Below are positions 42,876 to 54,295 of a DNA stretch of 64,000 nt, piece after piece. This DNA is from Macrolepiota albuminosa. Taxonomy: Eukaryota; Basidiomycota; Agaricomycetes; Agaricales; Agaricaceae. The notes below the pieces were generated by a model. The model was given only the letters and a program-made list of their open reading frames with translations, ran no database searches and was not told where the DNA came from. The first letter of the stretch is position 1; the number at the start of each line of letters is the position of its first letter. Location of the stretch: NCBI GenBank assembly GCA_027475525.1, contig JAMWFC010000117.1:4202183-4266182 (forward strand), given 5' to 3'. The translations under genes and the position numbers were made by a program.

Positions 42876-43944
42876 ATGCTTGGACTCCGCAAAGCCTTAC
42901 GATGGCTGAAAAACAAAGTCGTCAAAAAAGCACAAGGGCTGCTACTTAGAATTATATCCGCTGGACCTACCCCTAAACATGTTGCCTTCATTATGGATGG
43001 AAATCGACGATATGCGAGAAGCCATCACAGAAGAGTCCAAGAAGGTCACTACGAGGGTTTCTTAGTTTTACAGCGGGTGGGTGTAGTTTCTTACACAGAT
43101 AAGTCTAGGAATCATTCTGACATTAGATAATTACAGGTGCTAGAAATCTGCTATCGCTTAAATATAAAATGCGTGTCAGTGTTCGCATTTGCGATTGATA
43201 ATTTCAATCGACCAGAGGATGAAGTTGAGGCTTTGATGAACCTGGCAGAAAAAAAACTAATAGAACTTTCATCGCATGGGTGAGCCTTCAACTAGAATCT
43301 TCTTGCATTCCTTTAAATGGAACTGAGTATGTTGTGTAGCCACCTTTTGAATGAATACGGAGTCCGACTGAATGTTGTGGGCAATGTAGCGTTACTACCA
43401 GAGTCGGTCCAGAGAGCTGTGCGCAAGGCGGAGCGTATGACGCGCCACAATAACGCGTTCGTGGTTGTTCTTCAGCCATTCGAATCATTAACTCTGTTTT
43501 AGTGCAATATTCAACCTTCACATGCCGTACGCCTCTCGTTATGAAATAACGTTGGCCGTCCAATCCTGTGTTCGGAATTCGATTGCTTCAAACGATGACC
43601 GGTATGTCGCAATTTTGTTGACTTTGACATCAACTCACTTAACTCACAGCATAATAACAGAGGATGACATAGATAACCAGTTGCTAACGACGCTCTGTGG
43701 CAGCCCACCGCTAGACATACTGGTGCGTACTAGTGGTGTAAAGCGTTTGAGTGATTACCTCCTCTGGCAGGTGAGTTTAGCCCTTCATGTTACACTTACC
43801 TAACAGCTGACGACTATGTAGTGCTGTGAAGACACTCAGATTCACTTCATAGATGTTTTCTGGCCGGACTTTGGACTACTCCATTTTATACCCATCATTC
43901 TAGCATACCAGCGGAAGGTATGGAACGGTACAGGCACTCTTTGA
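42876..43944 (+). CDS. RER2: cis-Prenyltransferase (dehydrodolichyl diphosphate synthase)
   Basis: Makes dolichol precursors by adding isopentenyl diphosphate to farnesyl diphosphate at the ER membrane. The ATG at 42,876 begins [20 protein letters not shown], an amphipathic front. Exons run 42,876-43,076, 43,137-43,279, 43,340-43,456, 43,503 to about 43,599, about 43,647-43,770 and about 43,822-43,944. Conserved motifs: [14 protein letters not shown] (catalytic Asp), [64 protein letters not shown] and [10 protein letters not shown]. The residue after RTSG varies among eukaryotes, so Val is not alarming. It is divergent from the SWIM/RING gene with only about 180 bp between starts, so they may share a promoter. 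The exact last splice and stop are less sure. Confidence 0.88.
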
Positions 43945-44356
43945 GCTTACAACTAGAAACCTCCCCACATCAAAGTTGGAGGTATCCCAAGGACTCTTTG
44001 TAATTGCGCACTGTATGGATTATATAGGAAGACTGACAAGATTCATATTCAATCAGTCGACCTGGGACACATGTCTAATGGCCGGAAATCGCTCATTGTC
44101 AAGCTCTTATCAGTTCCTTATGGCGCAACTTTTCATTCGAAGTACAGCATGCTTCATGCCAAGGCCCAATCCTACTTACAATAACATGTCGGCTCTGCTC
44201 ACGATGTTGTCAAATTGGTGAGTAGCAAAAACGTTAACATTCTTTTCTTGAGCAAATGAGCCAATGCGATCGATGGGGTATCCTTTAACATTATTGTATG
44301 TTAACGTGAAGAATGTTTGCGTGAGGCCTGTGGAATGCTAGGTAGATTGTATTGAT
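43945..44356. other. Spacer between RER2 and BTB gene 3' ends
   Basis: Holds one unremarkable 81-residue plus-strand frame (43,976-44,221) that I cannot assign. Probably 3' untranslated regions. Confidence 0.5.
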
Positions 44357-45496
44357 CTACATAGACACAGGAACTGTCTGTCCGGTCACCGAACCAAGCC
44401 AAATGTCCATTGTTTTCCAAATATGCTGCTGTTCGCTAGTCCACTCTTCTATTTTTTCCTTCACACACTCCCCACACAATCCTGCCTTCGCCCAATCAAT
44501 GCCTTTGATTCGCTCCAGCGTTTCAAGAGGTTTGTAGACTCCGTCGTTCTCAATGGCCGGTTGTATCACCAATGACAGCCAAGTATCCGCAAATACGTCA
44601 GTGCATGCCATATGTCGAGTTGACGCGGGCGTGAATAAAATGGGTGTAAAATATTCAATCATTCGTTCCATAAGCTGTGCGCAAAGCTTTTTGTCATTTT
44701 GAGAGAGACGTGAGTGAGTGATCGCTTCCAGCTTGACTATGTCCACTTCAGGTTCGGACATTGGAGACGATTCATCAAGAGGATGTGTGGATGCTGCGTC
44801 AAAATGAGAATCTGGAGATGTCACGAAATGATAGTATAACGCTTTCCGCATCTGAAAAATACGTTGCATGTCTCTCATTTCTCAAAGCCATATTAACTTA
44901 CCAAAGGCAAATCGTATTCTGTGGCTAGCTCAAAAGCCTCCTCGAGATTGTCAGGGAGAAATCCAGGCGAGTACTCAACTGGCACAATTGAAATCAAGCG
45001 TTTCATTGTCAGGGCATGTATTGATGGGAAATCAAGCTGTTTGGGGCTGGATACTCGCAGGGCAGCAGCCAATCGAGGGAATCGATCTTCTGAAAGCAGA
45101 GAACTGCAGGTTTACTTCAGAATGTGAGCTTTGCGTAATATCTTTGAGACTCACGCATCATGGTAGAGGTACTCTAATAAGACTTCAACATCCTTAGCTC
45201 GAACACTCCGACTTGTGTCTACAGAAAGATAGGGGCCAAGTAAAGGCTCCGGTCCGTCAGATATATTGGCGGAGGGTTCGACTTCAGAAAAGAAGCGTGA
45301 ATGACGCGATAGAAGCGCCCTATGGACTTTGAAGACCCGATTTTCAACATGAAGAACAATGGAGCCGTCGTCGAACCAAAAATTTGGATGTTTCATTGCG
45401 GAGTTGTAGGACACATCTATGTGTCGTGATCAGGAGAGAAAGTCATCCATAGCTTTGAGAAAGCGCACCTGTGGATCCCATTGACGAACTTTCCAT
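44357..45496 (-). CDS. BTB/POZ domain protein
   Basis: A fungal BTB protein, probably a cullin-3 adaptor or protein-interaction factor. Four exons fit a single frame: 45,469-45,496 (MESSSMGSTD), 45,155-45,416, 44,902-45,103 and 44,357-44,851. The BTB fold starts HPNFWFDDGSIVLHVENRVF and KVHRALLSRHSRFFSEVE. The next exons give DRFPRLAAALRVSSPKQL and LPDNLEEAFELATEYDLPL. The C-terminal half is helical with a CGECVKEKIEEW segment, as common in agaricomycete BTB families. Intron ends are GT-AG and about 50 nt long. No sign of decay. Confidence 0.8.
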
Positions 45497-45902
45497 ATCG
45501 TTGGTGAGGGATGAAGTCAAGGTGCATCTTATCTCTAATCTTATCGAGTGTCATGTCGAATCAGGTGATGCTATACAGATTTATATATCTATGTGTGCAT
45601 CTACGCACTATTACGCCTGCATCATCCGTTTAGAGGACCATTGTTTTTCCACGAGGGTATGTTCTCCCGACTGGAATGATATAGATAAGCACGGCGTCGT
45701 ACTTCTTGTTCTGTTATCTCATGGTAAAGACAAAGATGATTGAAAGGGAAAGCTCGATGCGTATGATTCAACTGGTAAGGAGGCTCTTTCGTGGGCCTAT
45801 AGAGACGAAGGAGAATTTACTGACGAAATAATGAGTTTCCATTATGCACTGCACTATTTAAAGATTTGTTGAGTGCGAGTTCCTATGCAGTTACAGAGCT
45901 AT
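45497..45902. other. Spacer between the BTB start and ABC gene end
   Basis: About 400 bp without a gene on either strand; it should contain the BTB promoter and ABC 3' region. Confidence 0.5.
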
Positions 45903-48470
45903 CTATGTGCTATCGGAGAAGGCATTCGCTTGTATCTGGTAGAGCTTTGCATATTCTCCGTCAAGCTTCATGAGCTCCTCATGAGAGCCAGACTCTGCCA
46001 CGCCACCATCTTTCATGCATCTGTATCCGCAATCAGATTACACTATGCGCTAACAAGTCAAAGTGGACATACATAATGAGGTCGGCATGCTTAGTGAGAT
46101 GGCCAAACCGATGAGTTACGAAAACCATAGTTTTTCCAGGCCTACTAGCAATGAGCCGGTTGAATATCTGATATTCGGCTTCTGGATCGAGAGCGGAACT
46201 TGGCTCGTCAACAGCAACAAAGTTAACACGGCCAGAGCTGAGATGCATGAATGTTCGCGCCCTAGTGAATGTGACGTGTAGATATGTCAACTCAATTAGA
46301 AAGAAGCAACATCTTACGCGACAAGGCGCTGTCTTTCCCCGCCTGATATCTCAATTTTCTTTGGCAGTGTTTTCATGTACTTCTGCAAAGGGTGCTCCGG
46401 ATCATCAGGTACGTTGATGGGCTGGACTTCGCTCATTGGATCCAAGATCGTGTCTAAACCCTGGTCAAACTTTGCACAGAACTCTGCGGCACTACCTTGT
46501 TCTGCAGCTGCGGCGACCGCGGCTGCATCTGTCGATCGAGCCACGTCTCCAAATGCAATGTTCTCGTAAAGCGACAACGGGTAGAGTCCGTGATCTTGTG
46601 TAAAAGAAGCCGTAGTGCGACGGACATCCATAGGGCGATACTCCTGTGCAGGCGTACCGTCAATAAGTACTGTTCCCGAACTAGGATCGTATAACCGTGT
46701 AAGTAACTTAATCAGTGTGGACTTTCCGCTTCCATTAGCCCCAACAATCACGACAAGTTGTCCTGGTTTAATAATGAGAGAAACGTTCCTTAATGCAGGT
46801 GATTTATTCCTGCTTCCGGGATAGTTGAATATAACGTCTCTACGAGATTATAAAAGTGTCATTAATTGTTTTTCCAGAAAGGGCTCGGTAACTTGCTTGA
46901 GTTCGAGCGCCATCCCATCTTTGCTAGTCTGGGAGCTTGGATAGGGAACATCTCCTTGTTGGATCTTGTTAGACTTCTCCAAAAACGCGTAGAGATGTTT
47001 TATTTTGGTTATGTGGGAATTCAATGTTTTCGTGCCGCGAAGGATGCCATGCAAAGAGTATCGTAGCACGAAAGACGATTGTAGTAGAATAGCAATGGAT
47101 CCGATGGAAAATTTCGAATGATTGGCCGCGCAGTACACCTTTAGGGAATTTGGCCTTTCGAATCCAGCTGAAGGACTGATCGGAGAAACGTACCATAGGA
47201 AGATAATCGGCGATGGAGTAGGCGATTTCCAAAAGGAGCGAACTTCTCCTTCTCAGTTGCTCCCAATATTCGTCCGTACATGTGTCCCCGAGTTTTTTCT
47301 TGGCCTTCTCGTATTCTGTAGACAAAAGACCTATTGAACGCTGACAGCTTAGCAAAGACAGAACATACCATTTAAAATATGGCTTTTCAAGTTCCCAGTT
47401 ATGACATCTTGTCGATAGGCCTCCGTTGTGAGATCAGATAGGGCTTTCATGCGTTGATAGTCCTCGTGTTTTAGGTTTGCAACCCGCACTAGATTGATAC
47501 CACATCAGCCCTCGTGTTACGGCCCCACAACACAAATGTTTACTTCCAAACCATACATCTTCAGCGAATAGGGTATCCAACAAAGGTTGGGCTACGCAGA
47601 GTAACGCAAAAACCGGGCCACCACTGAAACGCGACGCATGTACGATCAGGGTGAGTTGACTTAGAGAAGTCAAAATATCACCCAAGACCGACACGATTGC
47701 GTCGAAGGCTTCCCAAGCGTCGTTCGGTGACATGTGTACCTGGCTCTCCAAATCTGATAGACGATATTTTTGAGGTATGGTAAATATACGAGGAAAACCA
47801 ACCTTGTGCGGTTGAAAGGTCCATATCCAATCGTGCTTTATAGGAAAACTGGTTGAGTTGTCGCGTATTCCTGAAGATACAGCTTATACCTCGCATAATA
47901 TGGGCCTCATAGTATTGAAGAACTCGAGTTTTAAATACCGGGCTATAGTCGCGCCTGAGAATGGCATTGATGTAGACTTTCTACCGGACAAGACTGAGGG
48001 GTTGACTCACGTCCACCAGTTAAGGGTTGTAATTAATGTAGCGCAAGATAAAAGACTAACAATTGCCATGAGAATGGCAAAAGTGTTTGCTTTTCCATCG
48101 CGTATACCGGTTTCAACCTACGCAGCCGATCTGTGAAAGTATTTTTCGACGATTAAACAAATCAACAAACGATTTGCAACAAAATCGATGATAGATGCAT
48201 CATGACGGCGGATTCAACGCCTTCCCAAAGCTTCGATAAAGCAAAGAATATGAGCAGTGTATGAGATATTGTGGAGACCTCGGTGACAAGACGCCGGAAG
48301 AGCTGTAACGCAGAGACGACCTCATCCCATCGACGCAAAAGACCAAGTCTGGGTTGTTCACTTGTCGAGAGTTCCCATATGCCGACCCGTTCACTGGTAA
48401 TAACGGGGTCTGAGTCCGATTTCTGTTCTGTCTCCTTTGAAACAACTTCTGTTACAGGATGTCTACCCAT
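45903..48470 (-). CDS. Half-size ABC transporter (ABCB-like)
   Basis: Membrane exporter with one membrane domain and one ATPase domain. The ATG at 48,470 begins MGRHPVTEVVSKETEQKSDS; membrane segments follow (TLLIFFALSKLWEG, FAILMAIVSLLSCATLITTL, LTLIVHASRFSGGPVFALLC). The ATPase part has FNYPGSRNKSPALRNVSLII, Walker A VGANGSGKSTL, Q-loop SFTQDHG, signature ISGGERQRLVA, Walker B FVAVDEPSSALDPEAEY and the switch His in VFVTHRFGHL. After an intron near 46,020-46,075 the last exon reads CMKDGGVAESGSHEELMKLD to a stop at 45,903. At least eight exons. All ATPase motifs are intact; the substrate cannot be read from sequence. Confidence 0.87.
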
Positions 48471-49440
48471 TGACGACAAGATCTTGCAGGTAGCAGGAGA
48501 GATGTCGGAGTGGAAACAGAAGACAAATGCTTTTTTGTGTCATACACGTCAAAAGGGAGCGCTCAGGCCAGCAAACAAAATATATACTCCGATTGGGAAT
48601 TGAAGCGCTGATGAGCATATTACTATCACCAACTGGGTGTTGCAAAACTTTCAGAAAATCGACAATTGCGGTACATCGGTCCCACCTTTTTCTAACCGGA
48701 CTTCAGGTATCAGTAGACTACTATCTTGACTAGAGACTTGTAGATTTAGTTTGGGGGTAGAGTGGTGTAGAATCTTCTCGGAAGGAAGCCGGATGTCCAG
48801 GACCCAAAAACAAGGGACTTTCGTCGCGGTTTGTCACGCTGCTGGGTTGTCGGAGCGACCGTGACCAAATTCCACCGCTTTCGTAGTAGAGTGTATTTGC
48901 AACGCTTATGTTAGTGGAACTAGAACTCAGTTGAACTGGAATTAGGCACAAATGATAGACAGATCGATTGACAATTTGACTGACAACAATCCCTTTCAAG
49001 CTACGTGACAGAGTGCTTTTGGCTCACTTTGATTCTCGCCACCGTGTCGCGTCGTGTATATGATAATACAATGACATCATGGCGCTACAGAAGTTACTCA
49101 TCAACTGGTGTGATTGCCGTGTGCCATGACTTGCCGTTCTCAGCAGCAACATCCTGGATCCATGGCTGGTAAAGATCATTGTCGCTGCTGGTGGTTATGT
49201 GAATCCAAGAATGGGTGATGGCACGATTAGGAAAGGAACGAGATGAACAAAGCGTGTATTTCAAGACGTGACTAAAGCGTGACTAGATTCCATCAACCCC
49301 GGTGAGAACGGGATCTGGAGCCGACTGAAAATATCCGAGTAGGGTCCGGATGTGTATGTTTCATTTTTTTTTGAGTAGCGTTCTTAGTAGGAAGACAACG
49401 CCATAGTCGTCTCCTTCCCACCGACTGCGCTGAACACCCG
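48471..49440. other. Upstream region of the ABC gene
   Basis: No recognised gene. A minus-strand open tail at about 49,108-49,225 reads DNDLYQPWIQDVAAENGKSW before a stop and could be the last exon of an unrecognised or decayed gene. Confidence 0.4.
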
Positions 49441-49449
49441 GGTTTCCAA

Positions 49450-49630
49450 CCAGGTTCTGTAGAACAGTACGGTTATTCCTCAGTCACTCACAAAGATGTA
49501 GTTGACTAATTTATTGATTTACCTGTAGAACAGTACGGTTATTCTACAGGTCGTATGAGTAAATATTTTGTAAGTATAATATAGTGGACTCACCCTCAGT
49601 CACTCACAAAGATGTAGTTGACTGAGGGCT
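49450..49630 (-). repeat. Copia-type LTR remnant
   Basis: On the minus strand, CCCTCAGTCA...TGACTGAGGG and a second CTCAGTCA...TAGTCA hairpin lie 116 bp apart, each associated with the word CGTACTGTTCTACAG. This is the same layout as the LTRs of C1 and C2, in a different sequence. Confidence 0.6.
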
Positions 49631-50279
49631 GATTGTTTGTGTCTACGAAAAAAAAACAAGAGAAAAAAAACAAAGACTGGTAAATACTGATCATTGTATA
49701 ATGTGGCTTATGCCACCAAAAGAGGTAAGTGCGATAAGAGAAAAAAAATAAATGATAAACATGATCCGGGATGTCGAGCCGTCGGTTGAATAAGTCGCTG
49801 GCTCAACAGGTTCCATTTACAGTCAGCTTATGAATTCTGTGAGGAAATGCTTCTATGCACACATGTGAGACTACAAGCCCAGTATGGTGAGCTAACCCAC
49901 TCCTGTAACACTGAGCCTATTATCCACTAAAACCCTGCTCTGTCCATCCTTGAAGATGTGTGAGGAGTCACCCTCTAGCCCAGTTCCTGCCCATGTCTCA
50001 TATATGATGGCCTCAATCTGAGCTTTTTCCTGGACTTGGAGACAGTGGTCTTTCTATCAAGAGCTGCTCTGTTTTCCATTTGTTTGTGCCACCTTCTGGA
50101 CTTCTGGAGACCTCTCTGGGATCAAGAGATGTGTCATCTTTACTTATCACCTGTTTACATCTCAATACCCAAATCAGGTAGGCTGACTCCACTACCAATA
50201 TCCTAAGTAGTCTGGTTAGACCTGCTGATCGTATCTTATTTGTAGATTCTATTTTCCATACTGTACTTCTGACGATAGA
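49631..50279. other. AT-rich stretch without a recognised gene
   Basis: Contains A-rich runs near 49,650-49,750 and a 107-residue minus-strand frame (50,013-50,333) with no recognisable motif. Confidence 0.4.
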
Positions 50280-50282
50280 TGC

Positions 50283-50505
50283 AGGAGACTCACTGCTGGT
50301 GCAAGGACCTGTTTCCATCAGAAAAAGTGACAAAGAAGCATGTTATGCCATTTCAAATATATGTATTTCCAAGGGAAAAAGGTTTGAGACAATGGAAAAA
50401 TGCCTTTTTCTAAAGCAAAAAGTTGCCAAAGAAATAGCATGACACATTTCTTTGTTACTTTTTCTGGTAGAAACAGTTCTAACACCAGCAGTGACTGGGG
50501 TTCTA
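50283..50505. repeat. Foldback (MITE-like) inverted repeat
   Basis: The arm at about 50,290-50,347 (CACTGCTGGTGCAAGGACC ... ATGCC) is imperfectly complementary to about 50,440-50,497 (GCATGACAC ... CACCAGCAGTG), with about 90 nt between. No ORF. Confidence 0.55.
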
Positions 50506-50535
50506 AGGGTTTCCCTGTTTTACTTCTCCACAGAT

Positions 50536-51023
50536 TGTTGGATATCACAAGGTATGACACCACCGACTCCTACATTGGCTCCTATCTCTCTCTGCCCATT
50601 CACATCGCTTGATCGATCACATTGTTACACTCACTACATTGTCACATACACTCTCTTTCATCTTTACCCTTCACACTATCACACTGGGATCGATCACATT
50701 GTTACACTCACTACATTGTCACATACACTCTCTTTCATCTTTACCCTTCACACTATCACACTGGCCCTGACTTGGCCTCTTCCATTGTCCCAGATACATA
50801 CATATACGAACGCTACGCTACCGACACCCTCAGTCAATTATATATTATGCTGAGGGTGAGCCAGAACATTACTCAACTATCCACTTACTGACACGCTGTC
50901 CGATAGATAACAACTTACTGTATCTATCAGGTAGCGCCTCTAGTCAATTATATATTGTGCTGAGGATAACAACTTACTGTATCTATCAGGTACTTCATTG
51001 AATACGAATATCTAGTTCTAACA
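50536..51023 (+). repeat. 5' LTR of C2 (488 bp, includes a 77-bp repeat)
   Basis: TGTTGGATATCACAAGG ... GTTCTAACA. Exactly 77 bp longer than the 3' LTR because of the repeat at 50,611-50,764. It contains the CACCCTCAG...CTGAGGGTG hairpin at 50,826-50,857 and a shorter second hairpin at about 50,940. Confidence 0.95.
50611..50764. repeat. 77-bp tandem direct repeat 19
   Basis: Exact copies in the 5' LTR of C2; the 3' LTR has this segment only once. Confidence 0.98.
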
Positions 51024-51036
51024 GGTTATGGGCCTA
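51024..51036 (+). other. C2 primer-binding site, internal initiator-tRNA type
   Basis: GGTTATGGGCC directly after the LTR end TAACA. It is complementary to the anticodon stem-loop part of initiator tRNA-Met, as known for Drosophila copia, rather than to a tRNA 3' end. Confidence 0.65.
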
Positions 51037-51242
51037 TCGAACGTCGTACTCTAACGAAGGAACCTTTTGGACTACATCGAGAACTAAATAACCTGGCCAC
51101 TCCGCAAAACAAAGTCTCTTGGCATCCTCGGACCCTGACTCCGATCAGCCGGACAGTACTTTTACGCGCGTCACCTTGACCCTTGCACGTAGAAATCATA
51201 AAAAGAACATTTTATCTAAAGCTCCCCTAGACTTACAACAAC

Positions 51243-52230
51243 ATGGGATCCATTTCTCCTGCCCCGTCCTCCCTCTACAACAACGTGACCTACCCTTGTA
51301 TCCGACTCGCCAAGCTAAACGCTCACTGGCCAGCCACTGAGCCACCGTTTGATCGCGCGACCGGGGAATTCACGAAATGGTCCATCAAGCTCGAGATCTT
51401 CCTGCAGCAGAGTGGACTCGATCGCTACATCTTTGCGTCAGAGAAGAACCTCAGCAGGCTAGTCACGCAACCTGATCCCACCAATGAACCCAACGCGTAC
51501 GCTAACTGGTTATCCAACAATGATTTAATCATTGGCGTCATCCGAGCAGCGGTGTCAGACTCTGAACTGGAAGGCCTCAAGACCGACGGGACCGCGAAAG
51601 AATGTTACGATGCTCTGAAAGCCCGTGCCCAACGCGAGGGCCCTGTAAAGCAGGTAGCACTTGTGCGACAAGCTCTATCAACTTACGCACCCATTGTGGA
51701 ACCCATCGATGCCACCACTCGCAAAATATGGGACCTAGTCGACCAAGCCTTCGCTATCAGGGCGATAGACAAGGACCTCCTTAAGTGCATTGCTCTCCTC
51801 AATTGCATCAATGATAAAGCTTTTGAATCCCTCCAAACCCAGGTCTCATGAGGACTCGCTGACGCAACGACTAATGCGCCCTACACCCCCTCACACATTC
51901 GGAAGCTGTTCCAGACTGTTGACAGTCTGTCCACCCTTCATCAGACACCCGGCGACACTGCGCTCTCCGCTCGAGACTTTAAAGCCGCTTCCCACCCCCA
52001 TAACCACAGCCCCGGGTTCCCTTGTTGTGAGAACTGCTACAATGCCAAGCTCTCCTGCCAGGGCCACACGAAGAAATGGTGCATCCATCCAGGAGGAGGG
52101 ATGGCTGGGAAGACTATCGAAGAATCCCACACTGCGCAACACACCGCATGAGGAGGAGCAAAGGGAGGAAAATCGAAGCAAGGAGGAGGTTCAAACAATA
52201 GTGGCGGCATCAAAAATGGGATCACCGTAA
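51243..52230 (+). pseudogene. C2 gag
   Basis: The ATG at 51,243 begins MGSISPAPSSLYNNVTYPCI; the copia gag core reads FTKWSIKLEIFLQQSGLDRY, KECYDALKARAQREGPVKQV and IWDLVDQAFAIRAIDKDLLK. A TGA at 51,849 falls in a context where CGA is expected. The frame continues to a Cys/His segment (QGHTKKWCIHPGGGMAGK) near 52,050-52,110 and a second TGA at 52,149. Confidence 0.85.
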
Positions 52231-52333
52231 AAGGGCTAGCCTACAAAAGATACAGCTTGAAACCTCCAAACCAGCCAAATTTGCAGGTGCTGTAACCACC
52301 GATTCCACAGACTTCTTTGAATACGAAGGCTTC

Positions 52334-53995
52334 ATGGCCTTCGATGACAACAAGACAGATGAACCATGGGCCACAGTCAACTGGAATACCCATACAATCC
52401 CGACCATGCACACCTGCAAAATGATCCTCGCAACCACAGCGATCATTCCATCAAATCTATCCAGCAACACCTGGCTCATCTCGCTCACTGAAAAACCATT
52501 CTACATGGACTCAGGAGCCACCATACACATATCTCCTTGCACGTCCAACTTTGTCACACTGCAATCGATTCCACCCTGGGCCGTCAAAGGAGTGGGAGGA
52601 TCTTCGATCCAAGCCATTGGTATAGGGCAGATACGGCTCCAGGTCCAGAACCAGACCGAGATCTACCTCAAGAATGCCTTGTACATTCCCACTTCCTCCG
52701 TCAGACTAATCTCCATCTCCGCCCTTACTGCCGGGATGCAAGCCCTGATCACCTTTAGTCGCTCTGGAGTTACTATCCTCGATGAAGCGTCTGGAACCTT
52801 ACTGGTGGCAGGACCCCTGATACCTGGCAAACAACTGTACACACTAGAACTCCAGGATGCGCTGTCTGAACACGCACTGACCGCCGCTCAGTGACCCGTA
52901 AAAATTGACATCTGGCACTGGCGTCTCGGACATGCCAACTATCAAGTCATCGCTACCATGGCCCAAAACGGGCTCCTGCCAGGTATGCCGTCCACCTCCT
53001 CCCCTGCACAGCCCAAATGTGACGTCTGCATCATTGGAAAACAGATGAAAACATCAGTACTGAGGGTGTGGGAGGAGGGGCATAGGGCAACTGAAAGGCT
53101 ACAAATAGTTTGGATAGACTTGGTGGGACCCATGCATGTTCAATCTTCAGTCGGAAATAAATATATCATGGACCTTGTTGATGACTACTCTAACATGGCG
53201 TGGTCGATACCACTCAGATCAAAAGCGGACGTGGTCACAGCATTGCAGGCATGGGAAAAGGAGAGAGAGCTAGAGACTGGCAGAAAAGTCAGTACATATC
53301 GAACCAGGCATGACGGCGAACTGAAGAACTATCAAATCAAGAACTGGCTAGCATCCACAGGCACGAGACACAAATACAGCGCCCCATACACGTCCCAGCA
53401 TATGGGACGTGTGGAAAGGATGCACCAAACACTCCAAGGAAAAGCACGGACCATGAGACTAGCTGCTAAGTGCCCAGACTCCCTGTGGGATGAGTTCTAT
53501 CTAACCGCAGCCCATTTACACACCAAAACCATAATGAAGTCACTACAAGGAAAGACACCGTTTGAGTTATGGTATGGACGAGTGCCCGATTATAGCTACA
53601 TGCACGAAATCGGATGCAGGGCGTTCGTTCTCATACTACACCAGCACAACCCCAAGATCAACGCACGGGGAATCGAATGCATTCTCATTGGTTATGCACA
53701 GAACTCAAAAGAGTATAGGTGCTATGACCCCAAAACCAGAAAGATATATGAGTCCTACCATGTACGCTTCATTGAGCGACATGACAGCGTACCTACAATA
53801 GAGCCGAACGGGCCCGGAGCAGATAGACAAATGCCCATGCCCACAATTGCGGGATCAGACGTGATCGAACCAATGTCGATTGGCAACATCCACAAATCAT
53901 CATCGACTACCCCTTTTTCCATTGATTACAATGACAAAGTCAACACTCCCACGCCCCCACCAGCACAACTAGTCAATCCCGCACCGGCAGAATAA
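52334..53995 (+). pseudogene. C2 protease and integrase
   Basis: The aspartic protease has FYMDSGATIHISP near 52,500. After a TGA at 52,892 comes the gag_pre-integrase zinc domain (IWHWRLGHANY ... CDVCIIGKQ). The integrase core has IDLVGPMHVQ, RHDGELKNYQIKNWLA and GRVERMHQTLQGKART, with the acidic triad present, then FELWYGRVPDYSYMHEIGC. The frame ends at 53,995; decayed linker follows to about 54,350. Confidence 0.88.
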
Positions 53996-54295
53996 AACGA
54001 TGGTGATGTGCCAGCAGTCCCACAATGATCCAGTCGAATCTGCATACCAACCACCAAAGCCACCCTAAACCACGCGCCAATAACGCGCACCAAACATGCT
54101 GTACAAGAGTCACAGGAGGCCGGGGAATGAATACAAGCATCCAGAGCCGAAAAACGCAGCGTTCCAGCAAGATAGCATAGCGGCGATATTGCTGACATCG
54201 AGCAAGCACAACTCAACGCACAGCCAGGAGGAGAGAACGGCGGCGAGGCATTGCACGACCTAGCTCACATAGCCTTGATGGAAAGCATTGAGCAC

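Noticed and set aside
43722..43780. Val instead of Glu in the RTSGExRLS motif of the cis-prenyltransferase as a sign of lost activity.
   Set aside because: This position varies among eukaryotic family members, and all other motifs are intact.
43976..44221. Plus-strand ORF with a weak resemblance to the ATP-citrate synthase C-terminus.
   Set aside because: Only a few residues agree; no other part of that enzyme is nearby.
50905..50975. Direct repeat in the C2 LTR of GATAACAACTTACTGTATC, considered as another assembly duplication.
   Set aside because: Its period is 59, not 77, and the same repeat is in the 3' LTR, so it is native.
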